Assembly (NCBI RefSeq): GCF_004379255.2
Contig: NC_056046.1
Location: 2,914,001-2,978,000, forward strand
Origin: Salvia splendens
Lineage: Eukaryota; Streptophyta; Magnoliopsida; Lamiales; Lamiaceae
Reading direction: 5' to 3'
Length of the DNA: 64,000 nt
Shown in pieces: positions 1-12,400 of this stretch. Each line of letters begins with the position of its first letter. The stretch's first letter is position 1. The notes under the pieces are model-generated. The model was not told the origin of the DNA and ran no database searches. It saw only the letters and a list, made by a program, of their open reading frames with translations. The position numbers were made by a program, and so were the translations under genes.

Positions 1-79
1 TTTCATTATTTTTCCAATTTTCTTTTGTATAAAATTATATCAAACGGCATTATGTATTAGTATTGAAAAAATAAAATAA

Positions 80-171
80 GAGGAAATAAAATAGTGATAA
101 TTATTATATTTCTTTTATAAATGTAGAGGAAATAAAATAGTGATAATTATTATATTTCTTTTATAAATGTA
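80..171. repeat. 46-bp tandem duplication, two copies
   Basis: The unit beginning GAGGAAATAAAATAGTGATA runs 80-125 and is repeated 126-171 with no difference I can see, which suggests a recent slippage or replication duplication. It is AT-rich and non-coding. Confidence 0.85.
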
Positions 172-691
172 TCATTTTGAATGGAACAGAATCGGTCAAT
201 AGTTTAAACGTGTTCAATGATGAAAGAAAAATGAGTCATTTTAAGTTAAACACGAAAATGAGAAAGTATAATTTATTTATGCATACTATACATCTCATAA
301 TTGTTTAAATGTTTTTTAAAACTCATAAATTAAGGAGTAAGTATTTATTGAGTTAAGTGAAAAAATTAATAAAACATAAACAATACAGTAAATAAGCTAA
401 ATAAAAATAGAATAGATAGAATAAATTAGGAAGCAAAAATGTTATACTATATGTTATTTATACCATAAAAAAAACTACAATAATATATGAATAGACTATA
501 ATGGAATCAATCACTATTTATATGTTGGCAGTTTCTTAAATTAAATTAATTTGGTGGTTTCGTGTGGGATCAAATCATGTGAAAAGGGGAATATTTCTAA
601 TTTAAGGTTGTGACAGCTGTCGTTTTAGGTGGTTCTGTTTTCTCCACGATTACAGAAATGATTGGGAGGAAGAACTGAATAAAGAAAAATG

Positions 692-875
692 TACTCCCTC
701 CGTCCCGCACTACTCGCACATTTCTTTTTGGGCACGGAGATTAAGGAATGAGTGATAGATAAAGTCAACAATTACGGCTGTAGGTATAAATTGTTACTAA
801 AAATGGAAAGAGTGCAAATAACTTGAGACGCCCAGAAAGGAAATAAGTGCAAATAGTGCGGGACGGAGGGAGTAT
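692..875. mobile_element. Stowaway-like MITE
   Basis: The left end reads TACTCCCTCCGTCCCGC and the right end is its reverse complement (GCGGGACGGAGGGAGTA). TA flanks both ends, as expected for Tc1/mariner-derived Stowaway elements. The length is about 184 bp and there is no coding capacity. Confidence 0.85.
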
Positions 876-1129
876 TATGAAATGCGTAAAATACTCTAGA
901 TATATAGTTGGCCTTCGGTCAATTTTTTATATATCTGGTGACTAGTTTATTCCTATTACAAATTTTTAGATATTCCACAAATTGGGGATTCTGTTCCATT
1001 TATACACTGTATAATTAGGAAATTAGTCCTTAAGATCTAAAAACCATCACATACTTACGTATGATGATGTTGACTAATTTGTACTCAGGTGGAAATGATA
1101 ATTATTTAGTAGTACTCCTTCAAAAGATA

Positions 1130-1396
1130 TACTCTCTTCGTTCCATAAAAAATTGTCCTATTTTTTTATTTTCATCCATCCATAAAATTTGTCTCATTTT
1201 ACTTTTTATTATTTTTTATAGTAGACCTATAGTGAACCCATATTCTCTACACTGATTCATACTCACATTTTATTATAAAACTAATATATAAAAGTAGGAC
1301 TCATATTCCACTGATCTTTTCAACTCATTTTTCATTATATTTCTTAAAACTCGTGACCGGTCAAAGTGATACAATCTTTGTGGGACGGAGGAAGTA
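1130..1396. mobile_element. Degenerate Stowaway-like MITE
   Basis: The left end (TACTCTCTTCGTTCCATAAA) pairs with a right end containing GTGGGACGGAGGAAGTA. The termini are diverged but still recognisable as Stowaway type with TA flanks. The element is non-coding, about 267 bp, and older than the one at 692-875. Confidence 0.65.
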
Positions 1397-1462
1397 GTAA
1401 CAATTTTTTAATAATCGTAATCTTGTAGTCCTACTAAATTGTGCGCCATTTTATAATGGAAT

Positions 1463-2245
1463 TGTAACACCCCAACTTTTTTTACCCATTTTATTTCTTT
1501 TAGTTGGGACCAATTTTGAGAAGTCCAAAAAAATCTATTATTTATTTCAAATTTGTAGTCAACTACTTTGTCAAATATATTTCTCCAAACCCCATCACCA
1601 AACGGTTTCCTCATATCTCTGCTCCCTAAAATCTCTCAAACCACCAAATTCATCAATATTTATCAGTTTTGCATATGTATATCCCATCAATCCCACGATC
1701 TTTCTACACATAAATTCAATACCAAGAAAAATCGGGAACTAAAATTTAGAGAAAGAACCGAGTTGGAGAAGAGAGTTTTCTACCGCCTAAGAAGGTAATC
1801 ACCGATCAATCCCCAGCCTTGAATTCCTTGCATTCATTTAGGATAATTCTGAATCATCGTGCTCTGTACAAAGTTTCAATCTTTAAGTTCAGCCTTTGTC
1901 TCAATTGAAAATTTAATCATCCGAGAAACAAATCGAAATCGATTAGGAGAAATAGAATTAGAATGAAATGGGGAGAGGGACTTACCGGTTGTGAGACGAG
2001 ACGCTGCCAAAGGAAGAGCTGATCGTCTGGAGCGGAGGCGAACAACGGCGGCCAGAGGCGAGGCGCGCGATGGAGTCAGCGGCAGCGGTTGGTCTTCGAC
2101 AGAGGGGCGTGGGGCGGCTCCAAATTCTTGGAATGAGGGAGATGGGTGTCGTTTTGTGTTGTTTTCCCCTTTCTTCCTCTCTTCTTTAAATCCCCCTAGT
2201 CGCGATCAACCGTGTTTTCTATCATTAGAAAATGCGGGCGTGACA
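1463..2245 (+). repeat. 5' LTR copy (internally altered)
   Basis: The first about 330 bases match the start of the 3' LTR, and the last about 100 bases (from about 2145) match its end, including AAAATGCGGGCGTGACA. The middle 1797-2140 is a GC-richer stretch not found in the 3' LTR. It contains the minus-strand splice-donor-like CCGGTAAG, so a captured fragment or an alternative LTR variant are both possible. Confidence 0.65.
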
Positions 2246-3243
2246 AAAACAATGGGAATAGCTCGAATAAAATCAGAGTATCTCAACAATCAACAACTCA
2301 AAAATAAATATTATCTCAGCGATACAAGAACTCAAAAGAAGGACAACTGCTTAGCGGAAGCATTTGAGAGAAGGAATATGCCACGTGTGAAGACATGACA
2401 CATTCTAGACACTTAAATTTCTTCAATGGTCTTGCTCAACACTCACCGCACCTGTCACGCTCAACCTACACATTTTTAAAAAGAAATGCATGGCTGAGTA
2501 CTTGATGCACTCAGTGGACACATGCCAAAATAATTTTCATAAAATATTGTGTCAACATTTAAAAGTGAACTCGGGGGTTTTACAAAAGACCAAGTCACCA
2601 AAACATTTTCTCGCTCAAAAGTATGGCCGCGTAACCCATTTTTATTTCTCCTCGTACCATATCTGAACCTCATATGTGAAACGAGAACGTGGCCACATTC
2701 TTGATCACCGGACCGGCCAACTCGAAAGATAGCGCACGATCCCCTCTGTGTACACTAGCTTGAATAGGGACCCACTCCCTAGGCAAACCCGAATTATATT
2801 ACACTCAACTTCTAGTAGGGACTCACTCCCCACTAGGCAATCAGATAGGCACATCGTCAAAAACAAAATACGGCATGACACAACATATTTGGAATTTAAG
2901 CACATAATATAGGATAGAAAGTCCACCTCAAACGCTTAACTCCTCAATCACTTTCTGCTTCAACCACAACGACGTGCAAACCTTTTGAAATAATATGATA
3001 TGCTAAAAATTAGACTTTGCAAAAGAGCGTGCAAGACAAGGAGGGATGATGCGAAGTGCGCGATTTAATTTAATATAGTCTAATCTCGCGTAATTTATTA
3101 AAAGTGACAACGATGTGACTTTCAACTACAATGTTAATTAAACGACATGAGGAAGCTGCTTGGAAGACAAGATGATGGAGAAATTCTATATTCGAAAGAC
3201 GTAAGCAAATTTCGGGATGAAATTTTTGTTAAGATGAGTAGAT

Positions 3244-4494
3244 TGTAACACCCCAACTTTTTATACCCATTTTATTTCTTTTAGTTGGGACCAATTTTGA
3301 GAAGCCAACAAAAAAATCAATTATTTATTCCAAATTTGTAGTCAACTACTTGGTCAAATATATTTCTCCAAACACCATCACCATACGATTCCCCATATAT
3401 CCACTCCCTAAAATCTCTCCAACTACCAAATCCATCAATATCTATCAGTTTTGCCTATATATATATATATATCCAATCAATCCCATGATCTTTCAACACA
3501 TAAATTCAATACCAAGAAAAATCGGGAAGTAAAATTTAGAGAAAGACCGAGTCGGATAAGAGAGTTTTCTGCTGCCTAAGAAGGATTTTCTTTCGCAAGC
3601 GAGTTAAGGACGGAGTGAGAATTTTCAAGTTAAGAAATTTAAGTGAACGAGGTGGGCTTTCTATCCTACATTATTGTGTAGGCTTACTTTTAAATTTACG
3701 CAATATCTTTCAAGTATGAGTTATGTGATTTAAATTCCAAATATATCGTGTCATGCCGTATTTTATTTTTGTGGATGTGTCTATCTGATCGCCCTAGTGG
3801 GGAGTGAGTCCCTACTAGAAGTTATGAGTTAAATCAAATTCGGGTTTGTCTAGGGAGTGAGTCCCTATTCAAGCTAGTGTACACAGAGGGGATCGTGCGC
3901 TATCTTTCGAGTTGGCCGGTCCAGTGATCGAGAATGTGGCCACGTTCTCGTTTCACATATGAAGTTCAGATATGGTACGATGAGAGAGAAAAATGGGTTA
4001 CGGCCATACTTTTGAGCGAGAAAATGTTTTGGTGACTTGGTCTTTTATAAAACCCCGAGTTCACTTTTAAATGCTGACACAATATTTTATGAAAATTATT
4101 TTGGCATGTGTCCTCTGAGTGCATCAAGTACTCAGCCCTGCATTTCTTTTTAACAAAATATGCAGATTGAGCGTGACGGGGTGCGGTGGGTGTTGAGCAA
4201 GACCGTTGAAGAAATTTAAGTGTTTAGAATGTGTCATGTCTTCACACGTGGCATATTTCTTCTCTCAAATGCTTCCGCTGAGTAGTTGTCCTTCTTTTGA
4301 GATCTTGTATCGCTGAGATAATATTTATTTTTGAGTTGTTGATTGCTGAGATACTTTGATTTTATTCGAGCTATTCCCATTTGTTTCGAGCTATGGTCGA
4401 GTTGTGTTATTTTCCCCTTTCTTCCCCGCTTCTTTAATCCTCCCCGAGTCGCGATTAATCGTGTTTTCTATCCTTAGAAAATGCGGGCGTGACA
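3244..4494 (+). repeat. 3' LTR copy (about 1.25 kb)
   Basis: It begins TGTAACACCCCAACTTTTTA immediately after a polypurine-like tract and ends GCGGGCGTGACA. Its central part, about 3640-4385, is present a second time in inverted orientation at about 2250-2945. Confidence 0.65.
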
Positions 4495-6645
4495 GGAGTA
4501 TATACCGAGAAGATACTAACAAAAATATTATTCATCCCATACAAATAAACAATACTAATATAATCCATTATCTATGTGTTCACTAAAATGATAAAGTGGC
4601 TGTATAATTTTTTAGACCGTACTCTATATTGCCATTTATTCCTCTAAAACAAATGACTACTAATTTTTAATAATAAGTGAAAAAGTAAGTTATCAATCTC
4701 TTTATAGAGACTATAATACAATAATCGATAGTGAGGCTAAGGTACAACAGTTTTAGTATGGTTCGAATATTATTTACAAATTGTAAATTGGACCGTTTGA
4801 AACTGCATACGGTAGTTCTGATTTGATAACGGAATTCGAACCAACATACTAGCTCAAGTGATCCGATTTTAGTTTAATATTTTGGAAATCATAACCAATA
4901 CTACTTGATAATCGATAACATGTGTAGTTTTAGGGTGGAAAAACTTTATTATAGGATAAGCATATCTAGAGAATGGTGTCTATTAACCGTTGGCAAAATG
5001 TCTTCTCAATTTATATATAAATATATAATAATCATATACTCTATCAATCAATTATAGGCCTTCTTGAAATATCTATGGTATGTGGCACTATTTTTTCCCT
5101 TTTCTGCAATTTAATTATTTGTGGGCCCTATGCGGATTGGCCCACCCGATAAGATAAGGCCCACGGCCCACATCTCACTGTAGAAAATGGTCGGGTTATT
5201 GGGCCATGATTATTTTCGGCAATTTATTATATTAATTTGCGTCCAATAAAATAACAACAAAATCCACAAAATCCGGAAATTTGCATGTGGTTTAATTATA
5301 TCTGTCGTTTTAAAAATATATATATTTAAAACTCGTGTACATTCATTCCCTCTATAATAATAATTATTATTATTATTTTATTATTATTATTAAACTCGTG
5401 TACATTTATTCCCTCAGTAGATTAAAAGACAAAATTCTATCCATTTGCAGGGATAAAATCCAATACCAATCAAATAGCTTATATTTTCTCAATTCTCCAA
5501 TTAAATTTGGATTCCATAGATTTATATAGTCGAAACTAGTGCAATATATATACGTATTTACTATAGATCGAAGATGGAAACTATTAATTTCAGGCTACAA
5601 AGTTCATATGGTTCGATTCTTTCTAATTTTCGAATAAATAATCTTATGATTGCAATTAATATGTAATGTTGTTTTAAACATAAAAATAGGACTTTTAATA
5701 CTTCTGCTCCCAAATAGACATGTTATTACTTTATATACATTGGTGACATATAATTCATTTTTGGAACCCTACTCTCTTCCAGATTTTTGTTTCTAGTGTC
5801 GATTGTGAAAATTTTAAATAAAAAATCACCATTTCCACTTCATGATTATTATGGGCCGTCCAGAATCAATGTGGAGTCCTTTACAACGATTGGCCCGAAA
5901 AATTATCACAGTATTATTTTTTATTAAAATATTGGACCCACCAAATGTCTATTACCGGGCATTTCTTAAAAAATTGTCTTTTTAACAAGTTAATTATCTA
6001 ATAGATATCAACAAATTAAATTATTATTTTTATTCGTCATAGTATTAATTTAAGAACCATACACATGTTAAGTTAAATGTAGCATTATGAGTGTAATCTT
6101 CTAATCCGATAAATTTTCAACCTGATTAACCTACAATTTGATGAAAATTTATCCAAAATCTGATAACATTGGCTCGATTGATATCCCTATACTTTGATCA
6201 TTATTCGTAAAATTAAAATGTGTATTAGCGAACGAAACTCACCCCCATTGACCACCTCCTTTTATAGCAGCGATCGGATTTACTGCATACTCTGGTGCCA
6301 CCACCGGACTGAAGCGGGACCGACGCGTGGGGCAGCCCGGCCTCAAACCCTCCAATTATTAGAATATGAGTAAATTATTGTGTATCCTTCGATCCTTAAA
6401 TGGACAAGCAAATGAATGAATCCAACAAAAAATAACTGAAAAATCAATGCTTTTATTACAATAAGTTTAGCAACAACAAAAAAAATCTAACCTTTTTAAC
6501 TAATTTCACCAGAAATGAACAAGCAAATAACTGAAAACCTTATAACATACATTCATTTCTCAATGCTTGTATTACACATGAACTCAAACAAAGCAAACTT
6601 GCACTGGCAAATTACAAGCTGATAAAACGACTCACCGAAACAACC
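4495..6645. other. Intergenic region, no gene found
   Basis: AT-rich sequence. Notable items are a cluster of GGCCCA/TGGGCC motifs at about 5112-5205, a direct repeat of AAACTCGTGTACATT around 5330 and 5392 separated by TTA/TAA-rich sequence, and a GC-rich islet at 6236-6350. The last part, up to 6645, is probably the former 3' UTR side of the GHR pseudogene. Confidence 0.5.
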
Positions 6646-8149
6646 CTACTTAGAGAACCTGTCTCTGTCGTGTGGAGCTGAGTAATCGATGTTTGGACCT
6701 TGTGGAATGATCCCATATGGATTGATGCCCGGGTGGCTTCCGTAGTAATGCCTCTTGATGTGCTCCATGTTCACCGTGCTGCTAACTCCCGGGATCTGGA
6801 AAATGTCCTTAGTGTAGTTGAAGATGTTTGGATACCCGCGTAGTAACTTCTTGTTACATTTGAAGTGAACCGCGTAAACCTGCAATAGAAATCCAAACCT
6901 GGATGATCAGATTCAACACATTTGGAATCTTATAGATAATAAATACGAAGGTCAAAGTCGTGATGTATCATACTACCTCCGTTCTTTAAAAACAATAACT
7001 ATTTCTATTCTGGTCGGTCCCTTAAAATTATGCACTTTCTATTTTAGAAAAAATTCTCTCTCTAATGAGGTGGGATCGTAGGACTCATTTTCTACTAACA
7101 ATACATGAGTCATTTTTGTTTATCTCTCTCATACTTTAATAATTGTGTATTAAAACGCATGTCGTTTCAAAAGTTTATATTTTAAACGGACGGAGGTAGT
7201 ATGTTTTACGCGTAAAATTACCTCGTCAAAACTTATGAGGGTGACGAACAAGCGTACATCTGCTTCAGTCAGTGAATCGCCACACATGTACCGTTGCAGG
7301 GTGAGAGACTCTTCACATTTGTCTAGAGCTTCGTATAATTTCGTTACAGCCTGCAGAGGTAAAGGAAAATTTGTTTGAAACAGACCATGAAATCGAACAA
7401 ACTAGTATTCGGATGTGTACCTCGTCGTAGGGTTCTTGTTTCTTTGCAAATCCGCATCTATAGACGCCCAATCGTTTACTTGGTTGATCTTGTTTTGCAA
7501 GTGAGGAGGGTAGAGGTTCTCAGCAATGTCGTTGTTCACAATTGTTTTGAGCTTCTTATCCCAAATAACCTACCAAAAGGCACAAACCTATCAAGCCATC
7601 CAAATACTGCTATACTTGGAAATGTAATCTTTACTATCCGAAGCAAAACATACCTACCGGAACTGTGAAATTGCAATCTCGTACAATTCTCTTATGCTCT
7701 TCGCTCCATTTAGAGTGTCCGGCTCCTCATCGTTGGAGACGGGAAAGATCCATCCCATGTGCTCATCGGTGTCCTTCGTTCTCCCCCATATTGGCTTGCA
7801 TGACTGATAGATCAAAGAAAATTTAAACAAACAAAGATCAAATATCCTTTCATGAGACACATTTCGCCTTAGACATTAGCCACACTACCACCAGACCAGT
7901 TACTAGCATGTGTGAACATGCTTACACTATAAGTCTATAACTTATTGCTTTGTCGAGCCCTTTGATCTTGAGGTACGCGATGCACCTTGAAGCCCAAGGA
8001 CAAGCGTACGACACATACAAATGATACCTCCCGGCTTCAGCGGGGGATTGGGAGGAGTAGGGGTCCCTAGAAATGAAGCTACGAAAAGTTGAAGGAGTAC
8101 GAACGAAAGCACCAGTTGCTGACATCTCATCCAGAGCCGAGCGCGCCAT
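6646..8149 (-). pseudogene. Glutathionyl-hydroquinone reductase, broken copy
   Basis: Five exon remnants match plant glutathionyl-hydroquinone reductases (ECM4/YqjG-like GSTs), which reduce glutathionyl-hydroquinones. Exon 1 (8149 to about 7937) has the MARSALDEMS start and the catalytic-Cys motif YACPWASR. Exon 2 (7803-7658) has KPIWGRTK and DEHMGW. Exon 3 (7569-7421) has WDKKLKTIVNN. Exon 4 (7350-7222) has ALDKCEE. Exon 5 (6879-6646) has VYAVHFKCNKKLLRGYPN and ends NIDYSAPHDRDRFSK. Lesions: near the end of exon 2 the frame shifts before the conserved FTVP; in exon 3 a deletion after VNDW shifts the frame before CGFAKKQEPYDE; about 14 residues after IVNN are missing; exon 1 has no donor that keeps phase with exon 2. 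A Stowaway MITE sits in intron 4. Family identity is firm. I infer loss of function from two frameshifts plus deletions. Confidence 0.85.
6971..7201. mobile_element. Stowaway-like MITE in intron 4 of GHR pseudogene
   Basis: The left end TACTACCTCCGTTCTTTAAA and right end TTTAAACGGACGGAGGTAGTA are inverted copies, about 231 bp apart, with TA at both ends. The element lies wholly inside the intron between exons 4 and 5. Confidence 0.85.
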
Positions 8150-8169
8150 TTTCAGAGATGTGCTGAATC

Positions 8170-9420
8170 TGCATCAAAGCTCAAACTTTAGCAGTTCTTC
8201 TATCTTCCTAAAACCCCACATATTTTAAGACGAGAAACTCACTAATCCCGGTTTGCAATAAAATCCTTCATCTATGTAGCTCCATGCATAGTTGTACATA
8301 AATAAAATCAAGAAACTACCACCAAGTACATGTAGATTTGCACCGAAAGCCATTAAATTCTAAACATGTTTATGCATCAAGATCAGTTTTTTATGTAATA
8401 CCTGTATCATTATCTACAAAGCTGATTTTATTAGCAAATCACACATCTTCAACAAAACTCGAATGTTAGCATCTTCCTTAACCCCCCACACTTTTCTAGA
8501 CGAGAAACGTATAACTGCTAACTATGTATGCACAATCCCGGTTCGAAATAAAATCCTATATCTATGTACATAGCTGTATCAAGAAGATTCAATGAAACTA
8601 GTACCAAGTAACAAACAGATTCAAGAAATTAACACCAAGTATTGATTCAAAGATATCATCTAATAGATTCAAGAAAGCAATACCAAAGTATACATTCATT
8701 AGTCTCAAAGATGGTAATCGAGAGTTAGGCGATTGAAGTTCATAGAGAAAGTGTAGAGAAAGTGTTTAGGGAGAAGATGATTCTTTTTGTATTTCAATAT
8801 GTGTGTAGTTTCGGACCTTCCTCCTTATGTAGGAGAAAATTACAATGTATTTTAGGTAGGGGATCAACCTATTCTAGAACAATGTAATACACATTAATTC
8901 TATATCAATTACAAATCTTCATCCTCTAACTGTGTCCTCAATTTTGGTATGTTTGACAATTAGCACAAAAAAATTATTGAATTCTAAATTTGTTTATGCA
9001 TCAACATCCATTAGCTATGAAATAATACACCATTTTCTACAAAGTTGGACTTTGTTAGCAAATCAATAAAACACTATCAAAAGATTCAAAACTCAAATAT
9101 TAGCATTTCTCTTCATCTTCCTAAAACAAGACACCAATTCATAACTATGGATGAACTCTCTGATCTCTTTTCACAGAAGACCCACATTTATGTAGCTATG
9201 TATAGTTCAATTGAAAAAGGTGACATCTTTTCAAATGAATGAACAGAATCAATCAACACAAGTATACATCAAATTCTTAACTAGTTTATGCCTCAAGATC
9301 AGTTTTTTATGTAATTCAGTAATTAATAAATACCACTTCTATTACAAAGTTGACTTCATTTGCAATTCAGAAAACATCATTAGTTCTTTCTTATGCTTTA
9401 CTCTTCTCTTTCAGACATCC
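8170..9420. repeat. Diverged tandem repeats upstream of GHR pseudogene
   Basis: A module containing TTTATGCATCAAGATCAG, then CTACAAAG(T/C)TG, then TTAGCA...CTTCCT recurs at about 8354-8600, 8978-9230 and 9272-9420. A part copy (about 8170-8300) abuts exon 1. Copies differ by substitutions and small indels; the spacing of the last two is about 294 bases. The stretch 8700-8965 is not clearly part of the repeat. These may be old duplications of the gene's 5' flank. Confidence 0.6.
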
Positions 9421-12400
9421 TACGAAAAAATCTTACAAAAACTGTAACAAAGAAACATTAAAATCTGTAAAAGAGCACAGAAATAGTTAAAGTCTTGAAG
9501 AAATTCAGCAGTCACCAAATATCAAACACTTCTAGAATTAAAAACCCACATACAGAAATACTGTTTTTTTCAAGAAATTGGTCCCTGATTACAGAAGGCC
9601 CAATAATATTGCAGATAGAGCCCAATATCAGGCATCCCATATTTAGGACCAATATAGTAATTTTATAGGAATAATTTAGAATCTTAGATCAATATACGAA
9701 AAAGATACTATGTACTTGCATCAATTTATAACAGGATGATTAATTACATGTACCAATTGACCGATTTACATATTTTTTAAGACGTTAGCTAGACTTAAAA
9801 ATAAATATATAAAATGATTTCTTTTGGCAAAATGGGGTGTATATCTACTACTCGAAATTAGACTTTTCTTCAATGTATGAGTATACTCCATCCGTCCACC
9901 GTTTAAAGAATCATTGTCATTTTAGATTGTCCACGATTTATAGAACTGTTTACTTTATTCCACTTTTAATATGTGGACTTCACATTTCACCAACTTTTAA
10001 CACTCACAATCCAATATAAAACTAATAGTAGTATTTTAAATGGGTCCCACATTTCACGCACAGTCTCCATTTACTTTTCACAAAGTTAAACAATTTCTCA
10101 AAATTTGTGCCGAGTCAAAAGAGCTCTTTAAATGGTGGATGGAGGGAGTATATTTTATAACTCTATTAACATTGCATGTATCAGTTATTACTGAAATTTC
10201 CAAATAACTGAGTGTGTTTTTTTTTGTTTTTTTTTCTATTTTGTAAATTTTGGAAGAGGAAAAGACACAAAGGAACAATTATAGTCACGGATTAAGGAAT
10301 CACATGCAGCGCACAGAATACTGTTTGTTAATTTGTTACGTTATTCCATAAAATATTATCACAAGAAGATATTTTTTAGATCCTCTAACTAATTCAAATA
10401 ATTGATGTTTTTTATAAATTGTTTGGTAGAAGATAGAAACTACTATGTTTCTTAATATTCTCTCATTCTCGTCTGAATTGTAACGCGATTTGGGTTAATT
10501 TTTTAAACTAGACAACTAGTTATATACATGTAGTGGGTATTGATACTTAAAACAATACATTGATCATGCCGTTTATCAGTTTATGCACACAAATCATACA
10601 TAAAATAACGAAGATAAACGCAAATAAATTGTATGTATAATTAATACGGATGTATTTTAAATCAAACCGGATCGATTTTATTTAAACCAATTTTATTATT
10701 TCCTCATTAAATTAGCTTCATTATAAATATATCATTAAAATTGTTTTATTTGAAAGACTTACATATAAATGCTAATTTAGTTATAAAAATTGGTTCTCAC
10801 GCTCGTCTAAATTATTATAAAAGTGAATATGTAATAGTATAATAATTTATTTTCGATAAATCAATATTTATGAACCACTTTGTAATGTAAAATATCTAAA
10901 ATAACATCATTCATGTGATAATCATAGACGCAAAATGCGGGGAGTGGTCCATTTTATTTCTCTCATTTTGTCTCTTTTTTTCTTTATATAATAAATCTCA
11001 CATGATTGAGCATTTACTTTTCCTCATTTGGAGCATTTTCAGCCATCTTCACTTTCTTGTTCTCACTGTGTCTTTGTCATTAAAATTCCAAAGTGTTGAC
11101 AAGAATATTAAGCATGATAAACGGAGTAATGGAAAAACTGATCCACTAAATACTAGAAACTGAACCACAATTAAAAAAACTATAGAAATGGTCAAGAATT
11201 TATAAATATGGATATATAATCATTTCTCATGAAAAAGGGGGAAGATTTATGGGGAAAAAAGTAACTTTTGCTTAACCATCATTTAGATATACTATGACTA
11301 CTATTTAACGCTTTTTCAACGCATTTATAATTATCTATTTCTTTCTTAGACATATCTCATCAACTTTGATAAATTGTTTTGCCTAAAAGCATGTCGTTGA
11401 TTATACAAGTCTTAAAGCAAAAAAGCGAATTAATGATCTAATTTTAAGTTTTTAACCTTTTTTACATATAAATTGTACTAGTACTTATAGAAACGAACCA
11501 ATATAAAAAAAAAATAAAAAAACAAAGAACAAAAAATAGATCTGTGCATGTCGATTTTTTATTTGATATTTTTATGAAGAATATATAATTATCCATAAGT
11601 ACTGCTTGATCACTGGTGTTAGGTAAATTAACAAATTCTGGTAATTATCCATTGCTACTTAATTACTCCCTTTTTAGTTATTACTGGTGTCGAAATGCTA
11701 TCTAGGTATTTACCTCTGGTAATTAAATATTTTATTGATGATCTACCAACCACATTGATTAATTAAAGTAGGAGTATTAATTTTATGGGAATTTACACCC
11801 TGTCTAATTTTTGGACACTTATTACATCTCTCAACCGACGAGTTTTTGACTAACTGTTTATTCTTTATGCTATCAAAATCAAACTGCTAAAATAATCATA
11901 AATTGAAGCAAAAGTATTAATATGTAAATTGATAGATTTTTAATTGCATTGGCGTCTTGACATGTGTGGCATCTATCCTTGTCTTGAAAAATACTCCTTG
12001 TTGTAGCAAAAGTATGCTTTAGGACAAAATACATCGAATCAATTTAGGTCAAATAATTCAATAGTTTTTTTTTTCAAGGAAAAGAACACTAAACACAATT
12101 AAATTATGTAGTCATTTTCAACAAAATCACTAATCTCAATTGCCACAACTCGACAAAATTTGGTGGAGAAATAATGATTGAGGTTTAGTCTGACTAATAC
12201 CTTAATTTTGTTCATCAGGTCAAAATTACCATTTAATCATTAGTACTACTTCATTAATCATGAAAATTTCTACGAATTTAATCTAAATAAATTTCATTTT
12301 CATACAATATAGTAGTACTCTTCGAATCACATGATCACAAGTTCAACAACTCCTCCTAAATCACCTCAAATTACTGAAGTTTCAAATTCCTACTTTACCA

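Larger units (their letters stand above)
1..1462. other. AT-rich intergenic region with MITEs
   Basis: No gene is recognisable. The region holds a 46-bp tandem duplication near its left end and two Stowaway-like elements, each listed separately. The remaining sequence is AT-rich, with only short chance reading frames that resemble nothing I know. Confidence 0.6.
1463..4494 (+). mobile_element. Rearranged LTR-retrotransposon relic (Ty3/gypsy-like)
   Basis: Two LTR-like copies both start TGTAACACCCCAACTTTTT and end GCGGGCGTGACA (TG...CA): 1463-2245 and 3244-4494. The flanking five bases are GGAAT and GGAGT, a near-matching target duplication. Just before the second copy, TTTCGGGATGAAATTTTTGT followed by a purine-rich stretch resembles the 3' end of the internal region of chromovirus-type gypsy elements. 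No gag-pol survives. The two LTRs differ: 1797-2140 in the first is unrelated to about 3585-4385 in the second. About 2250-2945 is an inverted copy of roughly 3640-4385. The element is dead. Assignment to Ty3/gypsy rests on the terminal motifs only. Confidence 0.7.

Noticed and set aside
2476..2926. Minus-strand open frames inside the LTR relic
   Set aside because: They lie in the inverted LTR segment, match non-coding LTR sequence at 3700-4140, and have no gag/pol features.
5605..5620. GGTTCGATTC, resembling a tRNA T-loop
   Set aside because: No acceptor stem, D-loop or anticodon arm can be built around it.
6284..6294. ATACTCTGGT, identical to the 5' end of U5 snRNA
   Set aside because: The following bases do not match U5 (no loop I sequence, no Sm site), so this looks like a chance 10-base match.
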